Shown here: one piece after another, positions 56,144-64,000 of the stretch
Layout: each line of letters begins with the position of its first letter
How positions within the stretch are numbered: the stretch's first letter is position 1
Assembly (NCBI GenBank): GCA_947627275.1
Contig: CANQVK010000007.1
Coordinates: forward strand, 32,706 to 96,705
From: an uncultured Ruminococcus sp.
Lineage (GTDB): Bacteria > Bacillota > Clostridia > Oscillospirales > Ruminococcaceae
Reading direction: 5' to 3'
Length of the DNA stretch: 64,000 bases
Program-made: the position numbers and the translations under genes
The notes under the pieces: generated by a model
The model's input: only the letters and a program-made list of their open reading frames with translations
What the model was told of the DNA's origin: nothing
Databases searched by the model: none

Positions 56144-57028
56144 TTATTTAACTGTAGTAATATCGCTGCCGAACCATTCGGTAGAAATTTCGCCGAGCTT
56201 GCCGTCAGCTTTCATTTCGCTGAGTATTTTCTGCACTTCGTCACGGAGAGCCTGATCGTTTTTTCTGAAACCGATAGCGTATTCTTCTTCTTCAAGACCA
56301 TCGGGAAGAATCTTGTAATCTTTGCCCGAAGAAGTGATCTCGTAGTTTGCAACGACAGAATCAAGAAAAACAGCATCGACAATGCCAAGCTCCATTTGCT
56401 GGAGAGCCTCGATATTTGTAGCCATGGGCTGTTCTGTTATGGTTGAAGCAATATCGGACGCCATAAGGATTTCCTCAGCGGTAGAACCGTTCTGAACGCC
56501 GATAATTTTATCGCTGAGCTGTTCCATGTCGGCAACATCGCTGTTTGCGGGAACAACGAATACCATAGCGTTTGACATATAAGGCTCGGAAAGATTCATT
56601 TCCTCCGCGCGGCTTGGACTTATGGACATGCCGTTCCATATACAGTCGATCCTGCCGGCGTTGAGATCCTGTTCCTTGGTATCCCAGTTGATACCCTCCT
56701 TAACAAGTTCAACGCCCATTCTTGCGCATACTTCCTCGGCAACGTCAATATCGAAGCCTACTATCTCATCGTTTTCATCGGTATAGCCCATGGGCTTGAA
56801 GGTTGCGTCAAGACCGAGAACAAATTTTCCGCTGTCGAGAACCTTTTGCAGAGACTGATCGTCTGATATGTCCGCTGAGCTGCTGTCATCGGCAACGCTG
56901 TCGGGTGCGCTGTTCTCCGGCAAGCTTTCAGACTGCGAGGAACTATCGTTTCCACATCCTACGGAAACGATAAGCATGGATAAAGCTGCAACAGAAGCGA
57001 ATAAACGTAAAGAAATTGATTTTTTCAT
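56144..57028 (-). CDS. Amino acid ABC transporter substrate-binding lipoprotein
   Basis: A 294-residue exported lipoprotein with a signal peptide ending in the lipobox IVSVGC (Cys25) and a Ser/Asp-rich linker. The SBP family 3 domain begins LDSGKFVLGLDATFKPMGYT and includes FDIDVAEEVCARMGV, DCIWNGMSISPSRAEEM and IGVQNGSTAEE. The fold binds polar amino acids and delivers them to HisM/GlnP permeases, so it is probably the partner of the permease-ATPase pair that converges on it. Placing the binding protein on the opposite strand allows independent, higher expression. Confidence 0.93.
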   Translation of the reverse strand: MKKSISLRLFASVAALSMLIVSVGCGNDSSSQSESLPENSAPDSVADDSSSADISDDQSLQKVLDSGKFVLGLDATFKPMGYTDENDEIVGFDIDVAEEVCARMGVELVKEGINWDTKEQDLNAGRIDCIWNGMSISPSRAEEMNLSEPYMSNAMVFVVPANSDVADMEQLSDKIIGVQNGSTAEEILMASDIASTITEQPMATNIEALQQMELGIVDAVFLDSVVANYEITSSGKDYKILPDGLEEEEYAIGFRKNDQALRDEVQKILSEMKADGKLGEISTEWFGSDITTVK

Positions 57029-57069
57029 AATACATCTCCTGAAATTAACTTATAGTATTTTACTTGAAT

Positions 57070-57098
57070 ATAATATCACATTATCGTATCAAAGTAAA
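57070..57098 (-). promoter_or_regulatory. Possible promoter of the substrate-binding protein gene
   Basis: TTTACT (57093-57098), 17-bp spacer and TATTAT (57070-57075) on the minus strand; a moderate match. Confidence 0.5.
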
Positions 57099-57176
57099 GG
57101 ATAAATCCTGATTTTTGTATGTTTAACTAAATAAAGAAATTTATGTGTACAGACCTTAGATAATTGTACACTTGAA

Positions 57177-58397
57177 TTATGCAAGCGTGCCTTTGCGTAT
57201 TACCGTACCTGTTGGAAATTCGGTATCGCATTCAAAAGAAAACTTCATCATTGCATGATTGGCAACGTCTATTTGTTCGCCGTTTTCATCAAAGAGCTTG
57301 TCAAGTGTCATGGTTACGGGTTTTGCCGAGGGCGAAAGCAGCTCCACTTCATCGCCTGCGAAGAAACGGTTTCGCTGTGTGCAGTATACCGTGCCGTTTT
57401 CGCATTTATCCACAACAGCCACAATATCATAGTTTCTGATATAACCGCTGTTGTCGTAATACTGAGAGTTATCGGGAGTTCCGAAGAAAAAACCCTTGCA
57501 GTACTGCCTGTGGCTTACCTTGTAGACTTCATCTCTGATCCAGTCGGGGAGCTTGAAATCATACGGAGCTTTATAGTATTCGTCAACCGCCATACGGTAA
57601 GCGTTTGTTACGACCGTTACATAGTAGGCGGACTTTGCACGTCCCTCTATTTTCAGGCTTGTGACACCTGCTTCAGCGAGCTTGTCTATATGCTCTATCA
57701 TGCACATATCCTTTGCATTAAGGATATATGTACCCTTTTCGTCTTCAAATATCGGGAAAAACTGTCCGGGGCGCTTTTCCTCCATAAGGTGGTATCCCCA
57801 GCGGCATGGCTGAGCGCATTCGCCTCGGTTGGCGTCACGGTTCACAAGGTACTGCGAAAGCAGACAGCGTCCCGAAAATGACACGCACATAGCTCCGTGT
57901 ACAAAGCATTCTATATCCATATTCGGGTCGGTTTTCGCCCTGATCTCCGCAATTTCGTCAAAAGAAAGCTCTCGTGCGAGGACGATGCGTTTAGCGCCAA
58001 GATCGTACAGCTCGCGCGCTGTTGCATAGTTGACTATACCGGTCTGAGTGGAAATATGTATTTCCATATCGGGAGCGTACTTTTTAATAAGCATCAAAAG
58101 ACCGATGTCGGCGACTATGAGAGCATCGACCTTAGCCTCAACGGCTTCCCTTACGAATTTCTCGAAAAAGGGAAGCTCATTGTTTCTCGGCAGCGTATTG
58201 CAGGTGAGATAAACCTTGACGTTTTTTTGATGCGCCGTTTGGACTGCGTTTATAAGCTGTTCAAAGTCAAAATTCATTGGCGATGCACGCATTCCGAACT
58301 GCTTTCGTCCGAGATAAACCGCATCTGCGCCGTAATTAAGGGCGGCGGCAAGTCGTTCCTCATCTCCTGCCGGAGCAAGGACCTCAAGCTTATTCAT
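57177..58397 (-). CDS. U32 family peptidase-like protein, probable tRNA hydroxylation protein (TrhP-like)
   Basis: A 406-residue U32 family protein. It begins with the family start KLEVLAPAGDEERLAAALNY, then ADAVYLG. The signature ECFVHGAMCVSFSGRCLLS is followed by cysteines in NRGECAQPCRWGY that could bind an iron-sulfur cluster. In B. subtilis and E. coli, proteins of this group (TrhP/YegQ) make 5-hydroxyuridine at tRNA position 34 from prephenate; classical collagenase activity is doubtful. It is the last gene of the thyX operon, 11 bp after mltG. Confidence 0.88.
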   Translation of the reverse strand: MNKLEVLAPAGDEERLAAALNYGADAVYLGRKQFGMRASPMNFDFEQLINAVQTAHQKNVKVYLTCNTLPRNNELPFFEKFVREAVEAKVDALIVADIGLLMLIKKYAPDMEIHISTQTGIVNYATARELYDLGAKRIVLARELSFDEIAEIRAKTDPNMDIECFVHGAMCVSFSGRCLLSQYLVNRDANRGECAQPCRWGYHLMEEKRPGQFFPIFEDEKGTYILNAKDMCMIEHIDKLAEAGVTSLKIEGRAKSAYYVTVVTNAYRMAVDEYYKAPYDFKLPDWIRDEVYKVSHRQYCKGFFFGTPDNSQYYDNSGYIRNYDIVAVVDKCENGTVYCTQRNRFFAGDEVELLSPSAKPVTMTLDKLFDENGEQIDVANHAMMKFSFECDTEFPTGTVIRKGTLA

Positions 58398-58408
58398 GTT
58401 CCGCCTCC

Positions 58409-59797
58409 TTATTCATTATACTCAGCATCAATATATGATTGCTCTATCTCATCCTGCTTCTGCTCGTGTTCCTCAAGAGTTTCAAAGAAGAAGGTCTCAT
58501 TTGTATTTATGTTGGCGATGAAGTAGTAATAATCGGTTTTCTTATTTGTGAGTACAGCGTCAATAGCCTCGATACCCGGATTGCATATAGCTCCCGGAGG
58601 GAGACCGGGACTTTTGTAGGTGTCATAAGCGTCTATGAGAGTCTCGTTAAGATATTCGATATTCGGCCGCACAACGTCCTTTGAGTAGTTAGATGTCGGG
58701 TCGGATTGAAGCAGCGGGAACTCGTCTGAATTTTCAAGACGATTTTTGAATACTGATGCAACATCGTTCATAACATCGGCGGTTGCAGCTTCTTTTTGAA
58801 CGATAGAAGCAAGAGTTATAAGCTCGTCAAGATTCATATTAAGGTCTTCCATGCGTTCATAGCGCGTTTCATAATGCTTTTTGCCTACTGTGAACTCGCC
58901 GTTCATTTTTGTATCGAAATTGTAGTAGATCTTCTGGCAGACTTCTTCGGGCTTGCTGTTTTCATAGAAGAAGTAGGTATCTGGGAAGAGATAGCCTTCC
59001 ATTTTTTCAAATTTCATTGAAGTGTCAACAGGAAGTCTGTCCTCAAATTCAATGCCGAAGCCTCCTGCGTTAAAGTAGAAGATAAACTCCTCCGCATCGC
59101 AGATATGGTTCTTTTCAAGAATGTTTGCAGCGTCGATGAGATTCGTACCTTCGGGGAAGGTTACCTGAATGGATTCACCCATTTCTTCCGTGGGAACTTT
59201 GGTAAGCTCGTCGATTATCGTTTCATACGGCATGTTTGGACGCACGAAATGCTCGCCCGAAACGTATGTCATTTCCTTGTTGCGCAATTGTGCAAAAAGC
59301 TTGAAAGCGTCCGATGACTTGATAATTTCGTCCTCAAGGAGCATAAGAGCGACTTCCTCGGTAGTTGCGCCGTCGGGTATAACGATAACATGAGTTTCCT
59401 CACTTTTTCCTATGCCCAGCATATCCTTTCCGAAGCTGATAATGACCAATGAAGAAATGATAGAGATGCCGAAGATAAGCGTGACCAGAATAAGAACTCC
59501 CGGCAGACGGTTTGACCTTCTTTTCTTTTTCTTCTTTTTTTTCTTTTTAGGATGAGCCGGATGTTCTATAGGGCGGCTGCCCTGTACGCTTCGTTTCGGC
59601 TGTGACCGTCTTGCTTCACGTTGTTCTTCCGGGACGGTCGGCGTTTGAGGTTCTTCGGTCTTTTCATGGTATTCGGGTTCGCGCGGAAATTCTTCATGAG
59701 TTTCATGAACATCATTCGGGATTTCCTTTTCGGGTTCAGTATTATTGTTTGCAGTTTCGTTTAGAATGTCATTGAGAATATCGTTGTTGTCACTCAT
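58409..59797 (-). CDS. mltG: Endolytic murein transglycosylase MltG
   Basis: MltG cuts nascent peptidoglycan strands in the outer leaflet to end glycan chain growth. The 462-residue protein has a long acidic, Pro/Glu-rich cytoplasmic tail with a run of ten lysines (near residues 83-92), one membrane helix (about 98-122), a LysM-like segment and the YceG catalytic domain. EGYLFPDTYFF and the catalytic Glu in ASIVQKEA are clear, as are LQSDPTSNY and SPGLPPGAICNPG. It overlaps the 5-formyl-THF cyclo-ligase gene by 8 bp. Confidence 0.94.
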   Translation of the reverse strand: MSDNNDILNDILNETANNNTEPEKEIPNDVHETHEEFPREPEYHEKTEEPQTPTVPEEQREARRSQPKRSVQGSRPIEHPAHPKKKKKKKKKRRSNRLPGVLILVTLIFGISIISSLVIISFGKDMLGIGKSEETHVIVIPDGATTEEVALMLLEDEIIKSSDAFKLFAQLRNKEMTYVSGEHFVRPNMPYETIIDELTKVPTEEMGESIQVTFPEGTNLIDAANILEKNHICDAEEFIFYFNAGGFGIEFEDRLPVDTSMKFEKMEGYLFPDTYFFYENSKPEEVCQKIYYNFDTKMNGEFTVGKKHYETRYERMEDLNMNLDELITLASIVQKEAATADVMNDVASVFKNRLENSDEFPLLQSDPTSNYSKDVVRPNIEYLNETLIDAYDTYKSPGLPPGAICNPGIEAIDAVLTNKKTDYYYFIANINTNETFFFETLEEHEQKQDEIEQSYIDAEYNE

Positions 59798-60347
59798 TGC
59801 AAAGTACCATCCTTTCTTCTGTTACGATAGCTTTTATTTTTATGTCATGTTCCATAGCGGGCAGTTCGTCGGTCATACATTTTTCGTAGGCAATACCGAT
59901 AGTGTAAAGATTCGGGTATTTTGACAGGAATCGGTCATAATAGCCGCCGCCGTAGCCTATTCTTCTTCCGTCCTCGGTAAAAGCGATCCCCGGTACGATA
60001 CATACGGTTTTATCGGTGATCGACGGTATTTCAGCAATGCTGCCGGCAGGTTCGGCTATGCCGAATTTTCCGATATGCAGCTCTTTAGTGGATCTTACCT
60101 TATAAAAAGTCATTTCGCCGTTCTCACCGCACTTCGGATAAGCTGTCGGGATATTTTTTTCAAGCAGCAGGGGAGCGATAAGCCATGTTGAAGGCTCTGA
60201 ACCGTATGAAGCAAAAAGAAGTACGGTATCTGCTGCGTTTATCTGTGGGATATTGTTCAGTTTTTCGGTAATGCGCATATCTGCTTCACGGCAGGAGGCT
60301 GCTTTGCGGATATTCAGAAAGTGTTTCCGCAGTTCGTTTTTTGTCAT
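59790..60347 (-). CDS. 5-formyltetrahydrofolate cyclo-ligase
   Basis: The enzyme returns 5-formyl-THF to 5,10-methenyl-THF with ATP. I chose the ATG at 60347, which follows AAGGTG and starts MTKNELRKHFLNIRKAAS, the family N-terminus; an earlier in-frame ATG at 60437 lies within the DJ-1 gene. The 185-residue protein shows the ATP-binding IGYGGGYYDRFL and VPGIAFTEDGRR motifs. It sits in the same operon as thyX, both in folate metabolism. Sometimes named FAU1 or YgfA-type. Confidence 0.93.
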   Translation of the reverse strand: MTKNELRKHFLNIRKAASCREADMRITEKLNNIPQINAADTVLLFASYGSEPSTWLIAPLLLEKNIPTAYPKCGENGEMTFYKVRSTKELHIGKFGIAEPAGSIAEIPSITDKTVCIVPGIAFTEDGRRIGYGGGYYDRFLSKYPNLYTIGIAYEKCMTDELPAMEHDIKIKAIVTEERMVLCNE

Positions 60348-60360
60348 TTCAGTCACCTTT

Positions 60361-60903
60361 TCAGTCGCAGAGAACGGCTTTGGACTGTCTGTCGCTCTCG
60401 GCTTTTGAAACAGCTCTTTCAACGAGAGCAAGCGCAAATTTCATTGCTGCTCCCGCGCCTCTTGCGGTGATTATATTTCCGTCAACGGCAACCGCTTCGC
60501 TGCCTGTCACAGCGCCTTCAAGCTGCGCTTCAAATCCGGTATAGCACACCGCCTTCCGACCTTTAAGAAGTCCCTTATGACCCAGAATGGACGGAGCAGC
60601 GCAGATAGCGCCGATAGTTATATTTTTTTCCATACAGAAATCAATAGCCGCCTGAACAAATTCAGATTTTTCGAGATTGAGCGTACCGGGCATTCCTCCG
60701 GGAAGAATTATCATTTCCAGCTCGTCCGTAAGAGGAGCTTCCTGAGCGATAGTGTCGGCAACAACGGGAATGCCGTGAGAGCTTACGATAAGATTATCGC
60801 CAACGCCTACGGTGATCACCTTTTTTTCAGCTCGTCTAAGCATATCTATCGGTGTTATAGCCTCGACCTCCTCGAAGCCCTGTGCAAGATAAACGTATAT
60901 CAT
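60361..60903 (-). CDS. DJ-1/PfpI family protein
   Basis: A 180-residue DJ-1 superfamily protein, near the YajL/DJ-1 branch. The conserved Glu is in GFEEVEA (residues 9-15) and the nucleophilic elbow Cys in IGAICAAPSIL near residue 100. An oxidisable Cys in such a protein is associated with redox protection or deglycase activity, which is debated. It starts with MIYVYLAQGFEEVEAIT and is 14 bp downstream of the DUF2156 gene, within the thyX operon. Confidence 0.92.
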   Translation of the reverse strand: MIYVYLAQGFEEVEAITPIDMLRRAEKKVITVGVGDNLIVSSHGIPVVADTIAQEAPLTDELEMIILPGGMPGTLNLEKSEFVQAAIDFCMEKNITIGAICAAPSILGHKGLLKGRKAVCYTGFEAQLEGAVTGSEAVAVDGNIITARGAGAAMKFALALVERAVSKAESDRQSKAVLCD

Positions 60904-60917
60904 TTTCTTTTATCCTT

Positions 60918-61811
60918 TCATTTGAATTTAACAATATATTTATTGAGGAGAAAAGCAGGGTGATAGGAAAGCTTTGATTTGCGAAGCCCCTCTATACCGA
61001 GATCCTCCTCGCGGTTGACATAATCAAAACCGTCCGTGCAGGCTTTGACAAAATTATTGCATATGCCTGTGTAAATTCCCTCGTACTGCCTGTCAGCCTT
61101 TTCGATATGAACGCAGAAGGTGTTGGAGTTAAGCCTTTCGCCTACAGTTACGGCTGCGATATTTCCGCCTATACGTATAATTCCGCCCTTTAATCCAAGT
61201 TCGTTAAAGCTGCTGAAATACGTGTTCACCGCATACTGCTCCGCAACGGCTGAACGCTCCGTCCCGTAAGGGTATTTGCTGTTGTATTCATTGGTTATGA
61301 AGCTTATGCAGTCGTCGAAGTCTTTTTCTTCAATTAGCGAAAACTCGCTGTCGAGCCGATTAAACCTTGCGAGGTGATTACGCTTTTGGTGAAATTTTTT
61401 TCCCGCAAATTCAGCAAGATCGGTTCGGCGGTAGATATAATCGCAGCTGTCCCTGTCAAGCTCTTTTGTGAAGCTGCCATAAAAGAGTTCTTCCAGCATT
61501 TTGAGAGAGCTTTCCGTAACTCCGCACAACTGCAAGGGATAGCCCATATTTTGACTGAATCGTTTCATTTCGCCAACGACGTCACGGTAATCGCCCTTTC
61601 CCGAGGGCAGTATAAATGTTGGAATCCCGTCCTCTCCGCCGAATGCGCATACAATATAAAAATCCTTGTAGAAACAGATTTTTGAATCCGCAAGCCGACA
61701 CCATGCAAGATTGTTGGCAAAGGAATATTCACATCCCATGAAATCCGAATAACGCAGCGCCGTATTGACTTTATCCCTGTCTCCGAGGGTTAAGCGTCTG
61801 AATTCAAGCAT
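60918..61811 (-). CDS. DUF2156-domain protein (GNAT-like, phosphatidylglycerol lysyltransferase C-terminal type)
   Basis: A 297-residue soluble protein resembling the DUF2156 domain, whose two GNAT-like lobes occur in the cytosolic part of MprF. It begins MLEFRRLTLGDRDKVNTALR, contains the family-like GKKFHQKRNHLARFNRL near residue 135 and ends with VNREEDLGIEGLRKSKLSYH. The stand-alone form lacks the flippase membrane domain, so lipid aminoacylation is not certain; an unknown aminoacyl or acyl transfer is the best guess. Its ATG overlaps the thyX stop by 8 bp. Confidence 0.85.
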   Translation of the reverse strand: MLEFRRLTLGDRDKVNTALRYSDFMGCEYSFANNLAWCRLADSKICFYKDFYIVCAFGGEDGIPTFILPSGKGDYRDVVGEMKRFSQNMGYPLQLCGVTESSLKMLEELFYGSFTKELDRDSCDYIYRRTDLAEFAGKKFHQKRNHLARFNRLDSEFSLIEEKDFDDCISFITNEYNSKYPYGTERSAVAEQYAVNTYFSSFNELGLKGGIIRIGGNIAAVTVGERLNSNTFCVHIEKADRQYEGIYTGICNNFVKACTDGFDYVNREEDLGIEGLRKSKLSYHPAFLLNKYIVKFK

Positions 61812-62586
61812 TTGAATTGTCCTTTATAAACTGTGCGAAATAATTCTTTATTTCAGACGATTTTCCGCAGCTCATTTTTCCCTCGGGGCATTTTCCCGAA
61901 GATACGCAGGACGGTCCAGCATACTTGAAAATATGAGGAGCCGACTGCAAGCAGAGCTTGAGCATTTCATTGGCGACCGTCCTTATTTCCCATTGAGCGC
62001 GGTTGCAGCAGCGGTGACGGAAAAAATTGAACAGCGAACGAACGTTCATGGTAACTATTATTTTTGTTTCACAGGCGTTGGGCAGAATAAACCGCGCGTC
62101 CTCATTGGCAAGCTTACGAGCTTTGGATAATGCTGATTTTTCGTCCATGCCCTCAGAAATAAACCGTGCCTTATGGGTTTCGGTGAGTATATCGGCGATT
62201 CTAGAGTAGCTTTCGCTTATCTCGCCTATCATGCGGTCAAATTCTGCTTTGGCTTTCGGTTCTGCCTCTATTTCGGGCGGCGTGATGAACTCGAAGCCGT
62301 TTTCATTGACATACCGCTGACTTTTCTGAGAGTATGAAGCTATCCTGTGCCGAACGAGCTGATGTGAGCAGGCGCGCGATATGCCCTCGATGCCGAAAGT
62401 AAAGCTGACGTGTTCCATAACGCTTTCATGACCGACAGATACGAGCATATCTATAAATTTTTCGGTTTTTTCTTTGGTAAGACCGTCTCTGAGAGAGTCT
62501 ATATCGCTGCTTGAATAGCAAAGCTTCGCAGCTGTGGCAGCGAGATTTTCGGGGTCGGGCGTGTGTGCTAAAAGAGTGACTTTCAT
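61804..62586 (-). CDS. thyX: Flavin-dependent thymidylate synthase
   Basis: ThyX methylates dUMP to dTMP using FAD, NADPH and 5,10-methylene-THF, releasing THF rather than dihydrofolate. The 260-residue protein has the ThyX signature RHRIASYSQKSQR near residues 79-91, preceded by HESVMEHVSFTFGIEGISRA. It starts MKVTLLAHTPDPENLAATAA. Presence of thyX suggests the organism may not use ThyA, which cannot be tested in this window. It is the first gene of a six-gene minus-strand operon with a consensus promoter about 65 bp upstream. Confidence 0.96.
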   Translation of the reverse strand: MKVTLLAHTPDPENLAATAAKLCYSSSDIDSLRDGLTKEKTEKFIDMLVSVGHESVMEHVSFTFGIEGISRACSHQLVRHRIASYSQKSQRYVNENGFEFITPPEIEAEPKAKAEFDRMIGEISESYSRIADILTETHKARFISEGMDEKSALSKARKLANEDARFILPNACETKIIVTMNVRSLFNFFRHRCCNRAQWEIRTVANEMLKLCLQSAPHIFKYAGPSCVSSGKCPEGKMSCGKSSEIKNYFAQFIKDNSNA

Positions 62587-62650
62587 AAATATATCCTCAT
62601 TGATTTTTTATGATCCTGAAAAATTTGAATATGTCAAAGCATATATTATT

Positions 62651-62679
62651 ATTTTACCATTTTTTCGCCGTGCAGTCAA
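62651..62679 (-). promoter_or_regulatory. Promoter of the thyX operon
   Basis: TTGACT (62674-62679), 17-bp spacer and TAAAAT (62651-62656) on the minus strand. Confidence 0.74.
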
Positions 62680-62773
62680 GTGAAATTTATCAAAATTTGA
62701 ATCCAAGAGTAGTTTACCGTTAAAATGCACAGGAAATAACATTATTGATGAAAAAAAGTCTGAGCAGTAAATG

Positions 62774-62886
62774 ACAAAAATTCGTATGTCAAGAAAGACG
62801 ACAAAGGCATACTGACGTATGGCGAAGATGATGACAGATGGATTTTATGTCTGCATTACTGGATATTTTGTAATAGCGGCGAGTAT
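62774..62886. repeat. Decayed copy of the palindromic element, subtype 2
   Basis: The right end (tttgtaatagcggcgagtat, to 62886) and core (attcgtatgtcaag... to ...gtctgcattactggatattttg) match the copy at 15127, but the outer left arm is lost and a short internal deletion is present. It lies in the 483-bp gap between thyX and the TetR gene, with the two promoters on either side. Confidence 0.75.
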
Positions 62887-62952
62887 AAAAGCTATGTTTG
62901 TGATAAAGAAACGAAAATAATGTGTTCAATTAATGAAAAACTAAAATTTATA

Positions 62953-62981
62953 TTGACATTGCGTCAGAATATGTGTATAAT
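62953..62981 (+). promoter_or_regulatory. Promoter of the TetR-family gene
   Basis: Perfect TTGACA (62953-62958), 17-bp spacer and TATAAT (62976-62981), framed by two operator-like palindromes. Confidence 0.8.
62954..62966. promoter_or_regulatory. Upstream TetR operator-like half-palindrome
   Basis: TGACATTGCGTCA, an imperfect 13-bp inverted repeat overlapping the -35 box. It resembles the perfect palindrome at 62995 and lies four helical turns from it. Confidence 0.55.
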
Positions 62982-62994
62982 ATAATCAGCATTC

Positions 62995-63007
62995 TGACAC
63001 GGTGTCA
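62995..63007. promoter_or_regulatory. Downstream TetR operator-like palindrome
   Basis: TGACACGGTGTCA is a perfect inverted repeat with a one-base centre, just after the expected start of transcription, where a bound repressor would block elongation. Confidence 0.62.
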
Positions 63008-63069
63008 ATATAAATAAAAGAAAATACAGTCATTCAAAAATAATAAAACGGTTTAAGTAAGGAGAAAAA

Positions 63070-63690
63070 ATGCCAAAGGGTTCAAAAGAATTAACAGCAG
63101 CACGAAAAGATGAAATCATTTCAGCTTGTGCGGAACTGTACAAAACAATGAGTTTCAAGGAAATTACAATTAAGGAAATCGGAAATATAACTACATTTAC
63201 ACGGACTTCGATTTACAATTATTTTCAGACGAAAGAAGAAATTTTCCTTGCTCTGCTGCAAAGAGAATACGAATTGTGGGTTGTTGATTTGAAACGTATT
63301 CAGAATGAGAATGAAAAAATGACTGTTTCAGAATTTGCAAATGCAATTGCAAAATCTCTTGAAGAAAGAAAAAATCTGCTGAAAATCATGTCGATGAATC
63401 ACTATGACATGGAGGAAAACAGCCGTATTGAACGTCTTATAGATTTTAAAATAGCTTACGGACAGTCACTTGCAGAAGTCAGGAATTGTCTTGATATGTT
63501 TTTCCCTGAAATGACAATTCAGGAAAAGCAGGATTTTATTTATTCTTTTTTCCCGTTTATGTTCGGTATATATCCATACACTGTTGTAACGGAAAAACAA
63601 AAGGAAGCTATGAAACAGGCAGGGGTCAACTATGTGTATATGTCTGTTTATGAGATAACATATGCGGAAGTAAGAAAATTGCTTGACTGA
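63070..63690 (+). CDS. TetR-family transcriptional regulator
   Basis: A 206-residue regulator. The N-terminal DNA-binding domain (about 10-58) carries ITIKEIGNITTFTRTSIYNY and FQTKEEIFLALL, the TetR helix-turn-helix pattern. The helical C-terminal domain would bind an unknown ligand. The ATG at 63070 has AAGGAG 7 nt upstream. Its own promoter overlaps two TGAC/GTCA palindromes, suggesting autorepression. An aldo/keto reductase gene follows with a separate promoter and may be a second target. Confidence 0.93.
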   Translation: MPKGSKELTAARKDEIISACAELYKTMSFKEITIKEIGNITTFTRTSIYNYFQTKEEIFLALLQREYELWVVDLKRIQNENEKMTVSEFANAIAKSLEERKNLLKIMSMNHYDMEENSRIERLIDFKIAYGQSLAEVRNCLDMFFPEMTIQEKQDFIYSFFPFMFGIYPYTVVTEKQKEAMKQAGVNYVYMSVYEITYAEVRKLLD

Positions 63691-63729
63691 TATACCTGCA
63701 AAGTATGGTTGCTTATTCGATATAAGTAT

Positions 63730-63758
63730 TTGATTTTTCATTTGTTTCGTGATAAGAT
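63730..63758 (+). promoter_or_regulatory. Promoter of the aldo/keto reductase gene
   Basis: TTGATT (63730-63735), 17-bp spacer and TAAGAT (63753-63758). No clear copy of the upstream palindrome is seen here. Confidence 0.55.
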
Positions 63759-63797
63759 GAATGTATAAAGTTCAATTAAAAAGGAGAGTGACGAAGT

Positions 63798-64000
63798 TTG
63801 AAATACACAAAACTCGGAAATTCAGATTTAAACGTTTCCAGAATTTGTATGGGCTGCATGGGATTCGGAGACGCGCAGAATGGACAGCATTCATGGACGC
63901 TGGACGAGGAACATTCCCGTGAGATAATTAAGCGTGGACTGGAACTTGGAGTTAATTTTTACGATACGGCTATCGGTTATCAGTCGGGAACGAGCGAACA
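63798..64000 (+). CDS. Aldo/keto reductase, N-terminal part (runs off the window)
   Basis: Only about 67 residues are visible, from a TTG at 63798 downstream of AAGGAG. They read KYTKLGNSDLNVSRICMGCM, then ELGVNFYDTAIGYQ, which contains the expected catalytic Asp of the AKR superfamily in the FYDTA motif and the LGVN strand before it. These NAD(P)H-dependent enzymes reduce aldehydes and ketones. The 3' part, including the rest of the barrel, is outside the window. It is next to a TetR regulator. Confidence 0.9.
   Translation, partial: MKYTKLGNSDLNVSRICMGCMGFGDAQNGQHSWTLDEEHSREIIKRGLELGVNFYDTAIGYQSGTSE

Noticed and set aside
1..64000. CRISPR array, tRNA or rRNA genes
   Set aside because: I saw no regularly spaced short direct repeats and no cloverleaf or rRNA-like sequence. 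The recurring 150-160 bp palindromes are too far apart and too long for CRISPR.

Overview
The window reads as chromosome of a Gram-positive, fibre-degrading gut or rumen clostridium, most like Ruminococcus (Oscillospiraceae). Three secreted proteins end in type I dockerins: a GH43-CBM22 enzyme, a pectate lyase with ricin-type lectin repeats, and a protein of unknown function. Nearly every gene has an AGGAGG-like ribosome site and a TTGACA-17-TATAAT promoter. I see no prophage, CRISPR array, rRNA, tRNA or complete IS element.

Layout. (1) 1-5000: a minus-strand housekeeping operon fhs-tsaE-tsaB-rpiB-upp plus a small membrane protein. (2) 5-7 kb: a MATE exporter and a cluster of palindromic repeats. 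(3) 7-19 kb: a glutamine-nitrogen block of gltB, gltD, a glutamine synthetase homologue that has lost key active-site residues, an ANTAR RNA-binding regulator with a non-phosphorylatable receiver, then purF and asnB, followed by an orphan response regulator. (4) 19-31 kb: GH43 and PL1 dockerin enzymes, an Rrf2-MATE operon, a large lipoprotein fused to a solute-binding domain, a third MATE, and a membrane-protein pseudogene. (5) 31-41 kb: an XRE-sigma4 fusion regulator with a frameshifted membrane partner and a D,D-carboxypeptidase, a hybrid histidine kinase, a small alarmone synthetase, an OGG-type glycosylase, an AraC regulator and a YdbC-like protein. (6) 42.2-42.85 kb: a 600-nt intergenic transcription unit with its own promoter and terminator and no credible reading frame, which looks like a large structured noncoding RNA of about the size of the ROOL class. 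(7) 43-54 kb: fba, an S41 protease, a pfkA-pyrE operon, a GGDEF/EAL protein, a two-component pair, a dockerin protein and an MTA/SAH nucleosidase. (8) 54-64 kb: amino-acid ABC transporter genes, a six-gene minus operon (thyX to a U32 peptidase), and a TetR gene with two operator-like palindromes beside a truncated aldo/keto reductase.

The strongest leads are the 600-nt RNA, the pseudo-glutamine-synthetase/ANTAR pair downstream of a gltB leader that carries a terminator, and a dispersed family of about 150-160 bp palindromic elements (six large copies plus remnants). Promoters and terminators are called by eye from consensus and spacing. Family names rest on remembered motifs, not searches.
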